Part shown: piece by piece, positions 48,963-60,553 of the stretch | Layout: each line of letters begins with the position of its first letter | Numbering within the stretch: the stretch's first letter is position 1 | Assembly: GCF_002127325.2 (NCBI RefSeq) | Contig: NC_035435.2 | Coordinates: 120,213,127 to 120,277,126 of the forward strand | Length of the DNA stretch: 64,000 nt | From: Helianthus annuus | Taxonomy: Eukaryota; Streptophyta; Magnoliopsida; Asterales; Asteraceae | Reading direction: 5' to 3' | The notes under the pieces: model-generated | Told to the model about the DNA's origin: nothing | Databases searched by the model: none | Seen by the model: only the letters and a program-made list of their open reading frames with translations | Program-made: the position numbers and the translations under genes

Positions 48963-51900
48963 ATGTCTTCTCGTCTCTCCAACGCGTCTAAGAAGTCAAA
49001 GTCTCGCTCCACCAAGAAGATGATGGCTTTCATGGCCGATCAATTTGCGCGTGTCGTTCCAAAGGTCATTTCCGAGATTCGTGCCTCTGAAACTCCTCAC
49101 TCTTCCGTCGACTCTAAGGTTGAAACACGCAAGCCCGTCTCGTTCCGCACCAGTATCAAAGGCGGACAAAAGCTTTGTGTCCTTAGAATTCGAATCATTG
49201 TTAAAATGTGCACGCTCTAAGCTACCTAAGTCGTTTTCCGTTGAAGTCGCCAATGGCAAATCTATCCTAGTCGATTCCATTCTCCTCGATTGTCGTCTTA
49301 TTCTTAACGAGCACGTTTTCTCTATCGATCTCATACCCATGCAACTGGGTAGTTTCGACGTCATCATAGGCATGGATTGGCTACAAAAGAATCATGCTGA
49401 AATCGCTTGTCACGAGAAATTCGTTCGCTTACCTCTTCCCTCTGGTGATGTTTTACACGTTTATGGAGACCGACCTTCAAGGGGACTAAAGTTGATGTCC
49501 TGCACACAAGCAAACAAGTACTTACGCAAGCAGTACTTTGCCTTTTTAGCCCACGTTGTGGAAGAAAAAGGCAAGGGAAAGAGCCTAAGTGATGTTTCAG
49601 TTGTGCGCGATTTCCCTGACGTCTTCCCTGAAGATTTGCCCGGTCCTCCTCCTCCTCGATCCGTTGATTTTCGTATTGATCTCGTACCTGGCGCAACTCC
49701 TGTGGCCAAGGCTCCTTATCGTCTTGCACCTTCCGAGATGCAAGAATTATCTTTGCAACTTCAAGAACTCCTCGAGAAGGGTTTCATTCGTCCAAGTACC
49801 TCTCCTTGGGGTGCTCCCGTGCTCTTCGTTAAAAAGAAAGATGGTTCCTTTCGCATGTGTATCGATTATCGTGAGCTCAACAAACTCACCGTCAAAAATC
49901 GTTACCCTCTTCCGCGTATCGACGATCTCTTTGATCAACTTCAAGGCGCTACCTGTTTCTCCAAAATCGATCTTCATTCTGGTTATCATCAACTTCGAGT
50001 CCTCGAAGAGGACGTCCCCAAAACCGCTTTTCGTACTCGCTATGGACATTACGAGTTCGTGGTTATGCCTTTTGGCTTAACCAACGCACCCGCTGTGTTC
50101 ATGGACCTCATGAATCGTGTTTGTAAACCTTACTTGGATCGCTTCGTGATCGTCTTTATTGACGATATCCTCATTTATTCTAAATCTCGAGCCGATCATG
50201 AGCGTCATCTTCGTCTTATACTCGAACTTTTGCGTAGTGAACGTTTATACGCTAAGTTTTCTAAATGCGAGTTTTGGATCAAAGAAGTTCAATTCCTTGG
50301 ACACGTTGTTAGTGAAAAAGGAATCCATGTCGACCCTGCAAAAATCGAAGCTGTGAAGAATTGGACCGCGCCTAAATCTCCTTCTGAAATCCGTTCTTTC
50401 TTAGGATTGGCGGGTTATTACCGTCGATTCATCTCGAATTTTTCAAAGATCGCCGTTCCTCTCACTTCGTTGACTCAAAAGGAGAAACCTTTTGCTTGGG
50501 GTCCTGAGCAAGAGGAATCTTTTCAAACTCTCAAGGACTTGCTTTGCAACGCTCCTATTCTCGCTCTCCCTGATGGGAATGATGATTTCGTGGTGTATTG
50601 TGATGCATCAAATCGTGGTCTTGGTTGTGTGCTCATGCAATGAGACAAAGTCATCGCTTACGCCTCTCGCCAACTCAAAATACATGAGAAAAATTATACT
50701 ACCCATGACCTCGAGCTTGGCGCAGTTGTTTTTGCGTTAAAGATTTGGCGACACTACCTATATGGTACTAAGTGTGTGGTTTTCACTGACCATAAGAGCC
50801 TGCAACACATCTTTGACCAAAAAGAACTCAATATGCGACAGCGACGTTGGGTGGAATTACTTAACGACTATGATTGCGAGATTCGCTACCATCCTGGTAA
50901 GGCGAATGTCGTGGCCGATGCACTTAGTCGTAAAGCTCATGTAGATGTCATTCGTTGTTTTCATATCTCGAGCAATCTTCACAATCGTATTCGTGAAGCG
51001 CAATACTCGTCTATCAATGAAGGTTCCATGGCTGTAGAAATACGTGGAGCTTCTGAAAGTCAACTCGTTTCGAAACCTGATGGTCTTCTTTATTGTTGTG
51101 ATCCAGATCGCGACGATCTTCGTGACCTTATCATGAACGAAGCACACAAATCTAGGTACTCAATTCATCCTGGCGCCGACAAGATGTACCATAATCTACG
51201 TACATCCTATAGGTGGCCTGGTATGAAGAGAGACATTGCTGTGTACGTTTCCAAGTGTCTTACCTGTTCGAAAGTCAAAGCCGAGCATCAACGACCTTCT
51301 GGTCTACTCGAACAACCTGAAATCCCTGTTTGGAAATGGGATAGCATTGCGATGGACTTCATAACTAAACTTCCTCGTACACCTGCTGGTTACGATAGTA
51401 TTTGGGTGGTCATTGATCGTTTGACCAAGTCCGCACAATTTATTCCCATTCGTGAGGATTTCAAGGTTGAACGACTTGCTCGTATCTATACCAATGAAGT
51501 CATACGCCATCATGGTGTTCCTCTCGACATCATTTCTGATCGTGATGGTCGATTCACTTCGCGTCTCTGGCAAACTTTTCAGTCCGCTATGGGTACTCAT
51601 TTAAATCTCAGTACGGCCTTTCATCCTCAAACGGATGGACAGACTGAACGTACTATCCAAACCCTAGAGGACATGCTCCGTTCTTGTGTCATCGACTTTG
51701 GTGGTAGTTGGGATGTGCATTTACCTTTGATCGAGTTCTCGTACAACAATAGCTACCACTCTAGTATTCAAATGGCTCCTTTCGAGGCATTATATGGTCG
51801 CAAATGTCGTTCTCCTTTAAGCTGGCACGAGATTGGTGATAAGCATTTTTCTGGCCCTGAGATCATTCAAGAAGCAACGGATAAGATTCTCCAAATCCGT

Positions 51901-52400
51901 GACAATCTACTCAAGGCTCGAAATCGTCAAAAGAGCTATGCTGACAAGGGACGAAAGCCAATGGAATTCAACGTTGGGGACCATGTCTTACTCAAGGTAT
52001 CTCCTTGGAAAGGAGTGGTTCGTTTTGGTAAAAAGGGAAAACTTGCCCTCGCTATGTCGGTCCTTTCAAGATACTCGAAAGGATCGGTAAGGTGGCTTAT
52101 CGACTCGACTTACCTCAAGAGCTCAGCAACGTTCATCCAACGTTCCACGTCTCGAACCTAAAGAAATGCCTCGCTGATGAAGGACTTCAAGTTCCTCTCG
52201 AAGATCTTCAAATCAACGATACTATGCATTTTGTGGAAAAACCAGTGGAAATCGTTGAGCAAGAAGTCAAGCTATTAAGGCGCAGCAAGATTCCTATCGT
52301 CAAAGTTAGATGGGAAGGAAAACGTGGCGCTGAATTTACTTGGGAACTCAAAAAGGATATGAAGTCAAAGTATCCTCATCTTTTCCCTACGTCTTCCTAA
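48963..52400 (+). pseudogene. gag-pol of element E: internal deletion, stop, frameshift
   Basis: The ATG at 48963 starts a gag N-terminus of about 65 residues (MSSRLSN...). Near 49155-49162 the sequence jumps into the protease just past its DTG active site, in another frame. The capsid core, both zinc knuckles and the catalytic Asp of protease are therefore gone. RT (FIDD near 50160), RNase H and integrase follow with their motifs. A TGA at 50641-50643 stands where elements A and B have Arg, consistent with a CGA-to-TGA change. One C is missing from the C run near 52046-52048, moving the last part (to 52400) to another frame; it ends with a chromodomain-like FTWE...YPHLF. Confidence 0.92.
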
Positions 52401-52434
52401 ATTTCGGGACGAAATTTCCTAAAGGAGGGGAGAC
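52399..52434 (+). promoter_or_regulatory. Palindrome and polypurine tract of element E
   Basis: AAATTTCGGGACGAAATTT (52399-52417) overlaps the pol stop codon; AAAGGAGGGGAGAC follows to the LTR. Confidence 0.9.
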
Positions 52435-54901
52435 TGTAACGCCCGGCTATTTTGTACTTTCCATTTATAGAAAGTTTGATTCGTAATTCTATTTTTGGAA
52501 ACTTTGTATTCTTGTAATCGTTTCTTTCCTTGTAATCTTTATCAAATCGAGACTTGGATCATTAATGAAGCTTATATTTTGTTACATCTATGTTAAACGC
52601 ATTCTATGTATACTCGTATGTTCGATTTGGTGAATCAGTCTATGTTTAATCGTGATTCTTGGAAACTATGTGCGAAACTTATAATTAAACTAAACTTATG
52701 CATTGAACGTGTTTTGAACGAGAACGATACTTAATTTCGACATTCATGCACTCAATTATACTTGGTTTATGATAATCATACTTGTCTTGCCCTTAAACAA
52801 TGCTTATATGACAAGAACATCCCCTAAAACTCTTAAAAACCCCAAACTATGAACTTCAGGGGCCCAAATGTCAAAATATCAAACTTTATTTCAGAACCCA
52901 TGTGCTAGCGTAGCGCGACGGGTAAGGCCTGGTTGCTAGCGCTACGCGAGCGCCTTGTTTCGGCAGACTTGTGTTTTCTTTTAAATTTTGCACGAAATCC
53001 AACTCTCCAACCTCACCCAATCACCTTTAATCCACCTCTAATCACCTCCAATCACCTTATAACTCTTCCATTATAAATACCCACCTTCTCCACCCCTTTT
53101 TACACTTTCACAACTCCTAAATGTTCACTAAATTGCTCTCTAATCAGCTGAGAATCTGAGTTTTGGACAGATTCGTGAAGCTTTACTAAAGTGAGTGTAA
53201 CTTGCTCATTTCTCAACCAAATCACTTGGTTCTTCTTCCTATTGCTTTGTTATTTCCTTGGGTTTGAATCCTTGGTTTTTCCTTGGAAGAATCAGGCTTG
53301 GATTTGCCCTAAAATGGACTAAAACTTTCTGTTTTGTTTCAAACTTATGCAAACTTCATCTAACTTGTGTGAAACACATCTCAAACCAATGTCCTAATGC
53401 TTACAACCCCTCTCATGGTTGGTTAAGCTTAAAAACATGGTTGAGACATCTAAATCAGAGGTTAAAACCTCATAAACCTTCTGTTTTAATTAGGGTTTTA
53501 CCCACAAGTAGTGTTCAAGTGTGAAGCTTGATGTATGTGTGATGGTTGGATTAGCTTGGGCTATCCTTCATAAGAATCCACTCATTACTTGATGTTTTAC
53601 TATAGATTAGTTGTTGTTAATACTTTGATACTTGTATGTTCATGACCCTCCTTGTTGTTTATAACAACAAGTGTAGTGGTGAACAATAGAGGTGCCTAAA
53701 TGGAAGCTTGTTCTTCCTACCTCATGTATGTATTCTATGACACAAAGAGGTACCTAAATGGAGACATTAATCTCCTACCTCATGCTTGAATCTTAAGACT
53801 TGTAAAACTATATAATATCTAAGTTATTCAATACGTATACATCTAAGTAACTAAGACTTGATGATGACTTAATAGTTATTTGTTAAGTGGACGTTACATC
53901 ATCTATGACCATGCACTTGTTACGAATCTAATGGATCTTAGAATCCATGAAATCATACCAACTCTTTTGAGTTTCAATAGTGTCAAGAACAAGAGTTATG
54001 TGTACAAGATGATTATTTTCACCTATGTTACTTTCTTTATATTTTAAAAACTCCGAATCTATAATCTTCCGTATACGCCAAACTCACACACCTACGTTTC
54101 CTTGTGTAGAAGGACAAGGTGCTCCAAACTAACTCATCTACAAACTTGCTCCCGGAACTTCAAGTCACCACTTGTAAACCGTGAGTATACTCGAACCCAT
54201 TTCTACTTTTAACACTTTGGGTGCAACATGTATTCTATATTAAACGCACACGACACTTGAAACTTATTTGAAACTTACTCTATCCATTTAAACATGAAAC
54301 ATGAAACTTGTGAATCTTGAGACTTTTTGTGCAATGTGAACGTTTAATTCTTGTGTGTAGTTCCGCCTTAACAATAGTAGCGCTATAGGAGTAATGCACC
54401 TCCCCGTTAGTCTTTGGGGTATTGTTAGGAGGAGACATAACAACCTCCCGTTAAACTTTGGGTTAGGTACTTTAAACGCATTGGGAAACTTGGGCTATCA
54501 CTTGGACTACGTAAACTAGCACGTTGAAACTATTTTGTTATGTTCATGTTGGATATGAGTTTTTATTCTATTATGCTATGTAAACAAACTTGTATACTCG
54601 CTCTTTGCTTTTGCATTGAAACTCTATTTTAATACATGTTGCAGGTTGATTATTGAAGTATGGATGATTCATGAAACAAGTTTAGGGTGGACTAGATACA
54701 CACCTAGATTAATCTATCATTTTGTTTGTTATGTTATGTTATGAAACAAAGTTGTTATTTCCTTTTGAATTGTGTATGACATTTAGTTTTGAAATGAAAT
54801 TTGAGTTTAAATTAATTATTGTCACATAGTGTTATGACGTTTTGAGCAATCTACACACTTCGTCTCATCCCGATGTTTCCGCCATCGGTTGGGGTGTGAC
54901 A
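52435..54901 (+). repeat. 3' LTR of element E (2467 bp)
   Basis: Nearly identical to the 5' LTR (offset 6950). TATA 53072-53079, GTGAGT module 54181-54230, hairpin 54366-54429. Confidence 0.95.
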
Positions 54902-55384
54902 CTTTTTGAATGTCTTGCTGGTGCTTTTTTGAATCTTTGATGATAGGGTTTTGATTTTTTTGGCAGTTAATATGTGTTTCTCTCTCCCTGAAAAACGGTG
55001 GGTGTTTGATCTGTGTTTCTTGATTTCTATGGTGATTTTGAACAGTAAACTATGTGGGTTTGATGTGTTGAATCTGATGGTTTTTTGATATGTTGGGGGT
55101 TTTGATATATGCGGGTTTTGATACGATCGATTGGGTGGCGATGATGCAAAAAAAAAACGTAGATTTTGATGACGATGGCACAGCAAGGACGGCGGAGGGT
55201 AGGTTTTTTGAACCTGCAACCCCATTTTGCAGCCTTTTTGATTATCGGAGAATCTGAGCCAAACCCCGTTTTTTTTCGTGATACGCTTTGTTTTGATGTT
55301 GTTGGCTTTTTATATTTTTTTCCCTAGTCGATGACGATAACAATCTATCTGAGACACCTATCGAGTTTGCGTTTTCTGGGTGTG

Positions 55385-56075
55385 TTCATGTTGCGTAAAA
55401 AAGTTTTTGTAAAAAATGTTAAACCGTAAACTTTTTAACGTAAAAATGTAAAACGTAAAACGTAAAAAGTTTTAGGTAAAATGTAAAACGTAAATTTTTT
55501 TTAGTAAAACGTAAAAAGTTTTACGTAAAACGTAAAAAACCGGCGCGTAAAACGTAAAAACGTAGAGAGTTTTACGTAAAGCGTAAAAAGTGTTACGTAA
55601 AACGTAAAACGTTTTACGTAAAACGTAATTCGTAAAAAGTTTTACGTAAAACATAAAAATTTTAACGTAAAACGTAAAAACTTTTATGTAAAACGTAAAA
55701 CGTAAAAAGTTTAAAATTTTTAACGTAAAACGTAAAAAGTGTACAAAAAGGGCGTGTTAAAAAAGTGCAAAAAAAAGGCGCGTTAAAACGGCGTGTAAAA
55801 AGCGTGTAAAAAATTTGGCGCGTTAAAAAACGTGGAAAAACGACGCGTTTAAAAAAACGGCGCATAAAAACGCGTAAAAAACGGCGCGTTAAAAAACTTC
55901 GGAAAAACGACGCGTAAAAAACGTGTAAAAAACGGCGCGTTAAAAAAACGCCGATTGAGAAAAACGACGCCTTAAAAAAACGGCGCGTTAAAAAACGGCG
56001 CGTAAAAAAAGACGCTTGAAAACGGCGCGTAAAAAACGGCGCGTCAAAAAAACGTAAAAAGTTTAACGTAAAACT
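55385..56075. repeat. CGTAAAA-type low-complexity array
   Basis: About 690 bp of variations on CGTAAAA (left half) grading into GGCGCGTTAAAAAACG (right half), with inverted pieces such as GTTTTACGTAAAACG. Strong strand asymmetry in A over T. It gives Phe/Tyr/Val-rich open frames on the minus strand, which are artefacts of the repeat. Confidence 0.85.
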
Positions 56076-56405
56076 TAAATAGTAAAAAGTATAAAAATCT
56101 TTTAAAAAAAATCTGAATTTAAAAATGTTTTTAATAAAGAAATTATGTTTAAAAAATAAAAGTAATAAAAAGTAATTAATGAATAGGAGAAAAAGACAAT
56201 TAAATATAATATATATAAAAAGACAAAAAAAGTAATTTTACTTAAATACCCTTTTCAATTAAAATATTAAAGATATAATAAGACAAAAAATACTTTATAT
56301 TATTTTTAAATACTTTTAATCTCATCCATCTATTATCTTGATCTAATGGCTAGAAAGTGGTTCGCGCAGTTCTTACAGCTGGAGGTGGTTTTCATTTTAG
56401 CGGTC

Positions 56406-56407
<2 letters not shown>

Positions 56408-56448
<41 letters not shown>
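56408..56448. repeat. (TA)n tract between elements 2 and 3
   Basis: About 20 TA units between the end of inverted-repeat element 2 and the hairpin element. Confidence 0.95.
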
Positions 56449-56450
<2 letters not shown>

Positions 56451-56855
56451 GTAAGTATCTATAGAAAACCCACTTTAATTTAGAAAACCCGGGAAACTCA
56501 AAGCTCCCGATGTTTTTTTTTCTTGAAAAAATTTACACATGTTATATACATGTTTTTAAGAGTTTTGGGCAAAAAAAATCAAAAAAGCGCCGAGTAGATA
56601 TTTTTAAAAAAAAATAAACAAGTTTTGGTGTAACACATGTTACAAATATGTCAGATGAATGTAACATGTGTTACACCAAAACTTGTTTATTTTTTTTTTT
56701 TTAAATATCTACTCGGCGCTTTTTTGATTTTTTTTTGCCCAAAACCCTTAAAAACATGTATATAACATGTGTACATTTTTTCAAGAAAAAAAAACATCGG
56801 GAGCTTTAAGTTTCCCGGGTTTTCTAAATTAAAGTGGGTTTTCTATACATCATTC

Positions 56856-56861
<6 letters not shown>
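56449..56861. mobile_element. TA-flanked inverted-repeat element 3: near-perfect long hairpin MITE
   Basis: Arms 56459-56644 and 56662-56847 are almost perfect inverted copies of about 186 bp with a 17-base loop. Landmarks are TAGAAAACCCACTTTAATTT, CGGGAGCTT/AAGCTCCCG, GGCGC and GTAACACATG. No coding capacity; (TA)n on both sides. A transcript would fold into one long double-stranded RNA. Confidence 0.88.

Positions 56862-56945
<84 letters not shown>
56862..56945. repeat. (TA)n microsatellite
   Basis: About 41 TA units, the longest in the window. Length is likely variable and hard to assemble. Confidence 0.97.
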
Positions 56946-56947
<2 letters not shown>

Positions 56948-57848
56948 TAGCTTATACAACGTACATTCTATATGAAATTAAAAAGATTTGGGCCCCCGAA
57001 TCGTTTGGGCCCCGTGCCGTCGCCCACTCCGCACCCCCTCAAAGACGGCCTTGGTGCTTTTTACTTTGTTACGTACGTTAAGCTCGTTATATTAACGTCA
57101 CCAGACCTGGATAAACAAAAAAGTATGTCTCGGTCGTTGCGGTGTAAAGTTGTAAAATTAATTTAGACAAAAGCGTAAAGTCGTAAAAGTAATTTAGACG
57201 TTAATGTGGTTAGGCATAGATAAAAAGTATAATTATGTGTCGTGCGTTACTATGTAAAGTAGTAAAAATAATTTAAATATAACGAGGTGTCAAATTATTA
57301 TGTAGAAAAGGTTGGTAGGTTAAACTTGTCAATTATCAAAAGTTAGAAGTGAATATGTAACTTACTCAAAGATGTGGGTTAATAGTGTTTCATGCCAAAA
57401 GTTTGAGGATGTGAAGTGAAAAACCAGACCTTTTAAAAAGAAGTAGAAGTCTAGGGTTAGAATTGTCATTTATGAAAGTTGTGGGAGTTTGTTTGATGAT
57501 GGGAAGCCCCGCTAACCTTTCATTTTAAGAATATATACAATATAGATAATATTGTACTTGAACTAGCATTAAGCTCCCCGTATGGCGGTGGGGGCGTAAA
57601 ACTTTGCCGAGTAGCATTAATGCCACATCACAACCAATGATCACCAACACCGAAAAACTTGTATAAAAAAGAAATAAACAACGAAAGAAAAATAGATGTA
57701 AAAACGTTGAACTACACACGTGAACATAAAACATAGAAAACAATAACTAAGTCGATTCGTGCTTGCAACGGGGACGTCAAATAGTTAAAGTGAAGGGTAT
57801 TGATAAAAATTATTGATGCCTTATAAGAAGTGTTTGTTTAAAAAATAA
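56946..57848. other. Unassigned spacer
   Basis: No gene recognised. A GC-rich strip at 56988-57052 (GGGCCCCGTGCCGTCGCCC) differs in composition from its surroundings and looks like the tail of an unidentified DNA transposon; low certainty. A possible second remnant lies around 57500-57790. Confidence 0.3.
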
Positions 57849-58578
57849 AGTGTAAATTGTCAAAATCGTCCCTAAGGTTTGGGCATATTTGCATGTTTTA
57901 TCCAAAATGATTTTTTTTCCATACAACTCTTCACTTTTTGGTTTTTTTTTTTTTTTTTTTTTTTGTCATTTTCATCCAACCATCTAACTTAGTTAAAAGT
58001 ACCGTTTAATGAGGGGTTTGTTTGATATTTCACATTATAGAACATCATGAAAATCACCCCATGATCAAATTCCAAGGCGAAGTAGTTTGGAAATTTAGCT
58101 GGAAAAAAATGATTCATTAAAAAACCTGTAAAACCCTAAGATAAAAGAAATTCTGAGACCATCAATTGAACATACCATATACAATGTTGGGATTTAAATT
58201 GTCACTTTCGGCTCGAATACACCAATTATCGTCTTCTAAACCACTAGAATTTTGCTCCATTGTCGATCGATCAGGTTTTTGCTTCGTTGTTTGTGTTTCA
58301 ATTGAACAATGAAACTAGGGTTTAACATTTGTAACCTTCTTTTAAACAAAATAATAAATGACACAAATATTTAGAAGCCAAAAGACAAAAATACCCCCAC
58401 TTAGAAATGTGAAATTTCAAACAAACCTCTCATAAAACGGTACTTTTTAACCCGGTTAGACGTTTAGATAAAAATAACAAAAATTGCCAAAAGTGAAGGA
58501 CTTTATGACACAGAAAAAGTCGTTTTAGATGAAACAGACAAACATGCAAGATCCTCAAAGACGATTTTGATAATTTAC
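57849..58578. mobile_element. Inverted-repeat DNA element, about 180-bp arms
   Basis: The left end GTAAATTGTCAAAATCGTC and the right end in reverse GTAAATTATCAAAATCGTC match, and similarity continues through AAAGTACCGTTT and AGGTTTGTTTGA. A poly-T run lies in the left arm. The centre has no ORF. No clean target duplication. Likely Mutator-like and non-autonomous. Confidence 0.65.
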
Positions 58579-58632
58579 AATAAAAATAAAAGATATTAAA
58601 AAGTGAAGTTATAACGGTTATCTTTTAACATA

Positions 58633-60145
58633 GAGTAAACTGCCATTTTGGTCCCTGTGGTTTGGCCAGTTTTGCCACTTTAGTCCAAATCTCAAACTTA
58701 TTACATCTGGGGCCCTGTGGTTTGCATTTTGTTGCCATTTTAGTCCAAAACTCAAAATGTCTGATTTTTTTACTAATTTACTGACCCTTTTTTGTCCTGT
58801 TGTGGAGGGGTATTTTGGTCATTTTGGAATTATTATTAACATTTTTAATTAAACAATAAACATTAATCAATAAACCCAATAAACCCATTTTGACTTCCTA
58901 CATTAATCAATAAACCCAATAAACTCAGATCCATTTCCCCCAAATTCATCCACCAACAACCACCGTCAACACCGTCAACCAACAACCACCGTCAACACCG
59001 TCGCAACCAGCACCACCACCGCCTCCTCCCCCTTCGCAACACCGTCGCAACACCACCCTCTCTCTCTCTCTTTCTCAGTCTCTCTCTCCTGAACTCTTCT
59101 TATTCCAGCGATGGCGGATAACAACCACCGTCAACACCGTCGCAACCACCACCACCACACATCCACCCCCGGCCCGAGCCATGCGACCATCACCACCGCC
59201 ACCTCCTCCCCCTTCTCACCACCACCGCCACCATAACCGTTCCCCAAAATCAACCAAACATCATCATCAAAACCCAGATCAAGAACAAGAACGAATTCAA
59301 CCTAGAAAAACAAGAACGAATTCAACCCAAAATCATCAAATATCAAATATCATATTTGCAATAAAACCCAGAAAAACAAGAACGAATTCAACACTGTATA
59401 CAAACAAAACCTAGAAAATCAAGAACATCATCAAAACCGGCAGATCTGACCATCTCTCACGACGCACCACCATCATCTCCGATCACCTTCTCCAACATCA
59501 TCTCCGATCACTACCTCCATCAACACACCTTCACCACAACCTTTATTATTCACCATCCATCACCGTAAATCCATTGTCAGTACAACCTCCATCAACACAC
59601 TCACCACAAAATCTGACTCTCTCTCATTCAGTTCCTGCGAAGACAAAGGCAGCGACGGTTGTTCCTCAGGCGGCGACGGTTGTTCCTCAGCGGCGACGAA
59701 TGTTTTGTTGTTGTTCATCCTGGATCTGGATCGAGTTATTGAGAGAGAGAAGAGAGAGAATCAGATTTTGTTTAGAGAGAGAGATTCATCCTGGATCTGG
59801 ATCGAGTTATTGAGAGAGAGAAGAGAGAGAGTCAGATTTTGTTTAGAGAGAGAGAGAATGCAGATACTTTATAGAGAGATGTGTTTTTTAGGTTATTTTT
59901 TTATTTCTTATAATAACTTATAAATAGATAAAGATTTAATTAATATTTAGTTAGAAAAAGACCAAAATGCCCCCAAGGAAAAGGACAAAAACCAAGGTTT
60001 TTTATTTTGAAATCTGACCTGATTTGAGTTTTGGACTAAAATGGCAACAAAATGCAAACCACAGGGCCCAGATGTAATAAGTTTGAGATTTGGACTAAAG
60101 TGGCAAAACTGGCCAAACCACAGGGACCAAAATGGCAGTTTACTC
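58633..60145. mobile_element. Non-autonomous Mutator-like element with 9-bp target duplication
   Basis: The ends GAGTAAACTGCCATTTTGG and its inverse are flanked by perfect TTTAACATA (58624-58632 and 60146-60154). Inverted repeats are nearly perfect for about 130 bp and weaker to about 200. The interior is low-complexity: CACCACCGTCAAC-type tracts at 58970-59230 and a direct repeat of about 68 bp (GGATCTGGATCGAGTTATTG...GAGAGAG) at about 59719-59855. Its Pro/His/Ser-rich frames are not convincing genes. A 9-bp duplication is the hallmark of Mutator-like transposition. Confidence 0.9.
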
Positions 60146-60154
60146 TTTAACATA

Positions 60155-60553
60155 TGTCGAAATTTGTTTAGAAAGCGCCCGCCCGGCCTTGGCCAACTCT
60201 CCAAAACCAAAATAAAATATATTATTTTTCGATAAAAAAAATTCAAGAAATCTGTTTTGTTCGTAGTTTATGTTTGCCACTATCTAACGTTAGTCGTGTT
60301 TGTCCTTTGATGGTTTCAAATTCAAGTTTTCCTGAAACACCACCACCCATTTGGAGAAACGTTCAAAAAATTCGAATTTTATTCAACCCTTTCTCACCCA
60401 CTCACCCTTTCAACTTTCTTCTTCATCTTTTCCATCGTCTTATATATATAAACAACAACCCATTTTGTTCTTGTTTATTCTTCTTCAGGAACCACTTTTT
60501 TTATAACCTTCAACGAACACCCATCCATCCATCTTCGATTTGGTCCTCAAAAG
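60155..60553 (+). promoter_or_regulatory. Proximal promoter and 5' UTR of the TBC gene
   Basis: TATA-like TATATATATA at 60441-60450 lies about 105-110 bp before the ATG. A transcription start near 60475 is plausible from spacing. The region between 60146 and 60553 is all that separates the Mutator-like element from the coding start. Confidence 0.5.

Larger units (their letters stand above)
45485..54901 (+). mobile_element. Element E: defective Tekay-type Ty3/Gypsy retrotransposon
   Basis: LTRs of 2467 bp at both ends (45485-47951 and 52435-54901), target duplication CTTTT (45480-45484 and 54902-54906), primer-binding site and polypurine tract present. Only four LTR differences were noticed (46173/53123, 46339/53289, 46880/53830, 47822/54772). 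The coding region has a large gag-protease deletion, a nonsense codon and a frameshift. Confidence 0.95.
44638..56407. mobile_element. TA-flanked inverted-repeat element 2, split by element E
   Basis: The left end GGGAGCCGCTAAAATAAG and the right end, read in reverse as GGGACCGCTAAAATGAAA, match imperfectly over about 80 bp; both abut (TA)n. Without element E it is about 2.35 kb. The left part has (GGCGACGGTGGTGG)-like tracts at 45140-45370, which give long but low-complexity frames. The right part has a CGTAAAA-type array. No transposase seen, so non-autonomous. Confidence 0.7.

Noticed and set aside
55385..56075. Interstitial telomere repeats
   Set aside because: The word is CGTAAAA or TTTTACG, not TTTAGGG, and it grades into another word.
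59181..59414. Pro/His-rich ORF
   Set aside because: CACCACC-type simple sequence inside the Mutator-like element; no conserved domain.
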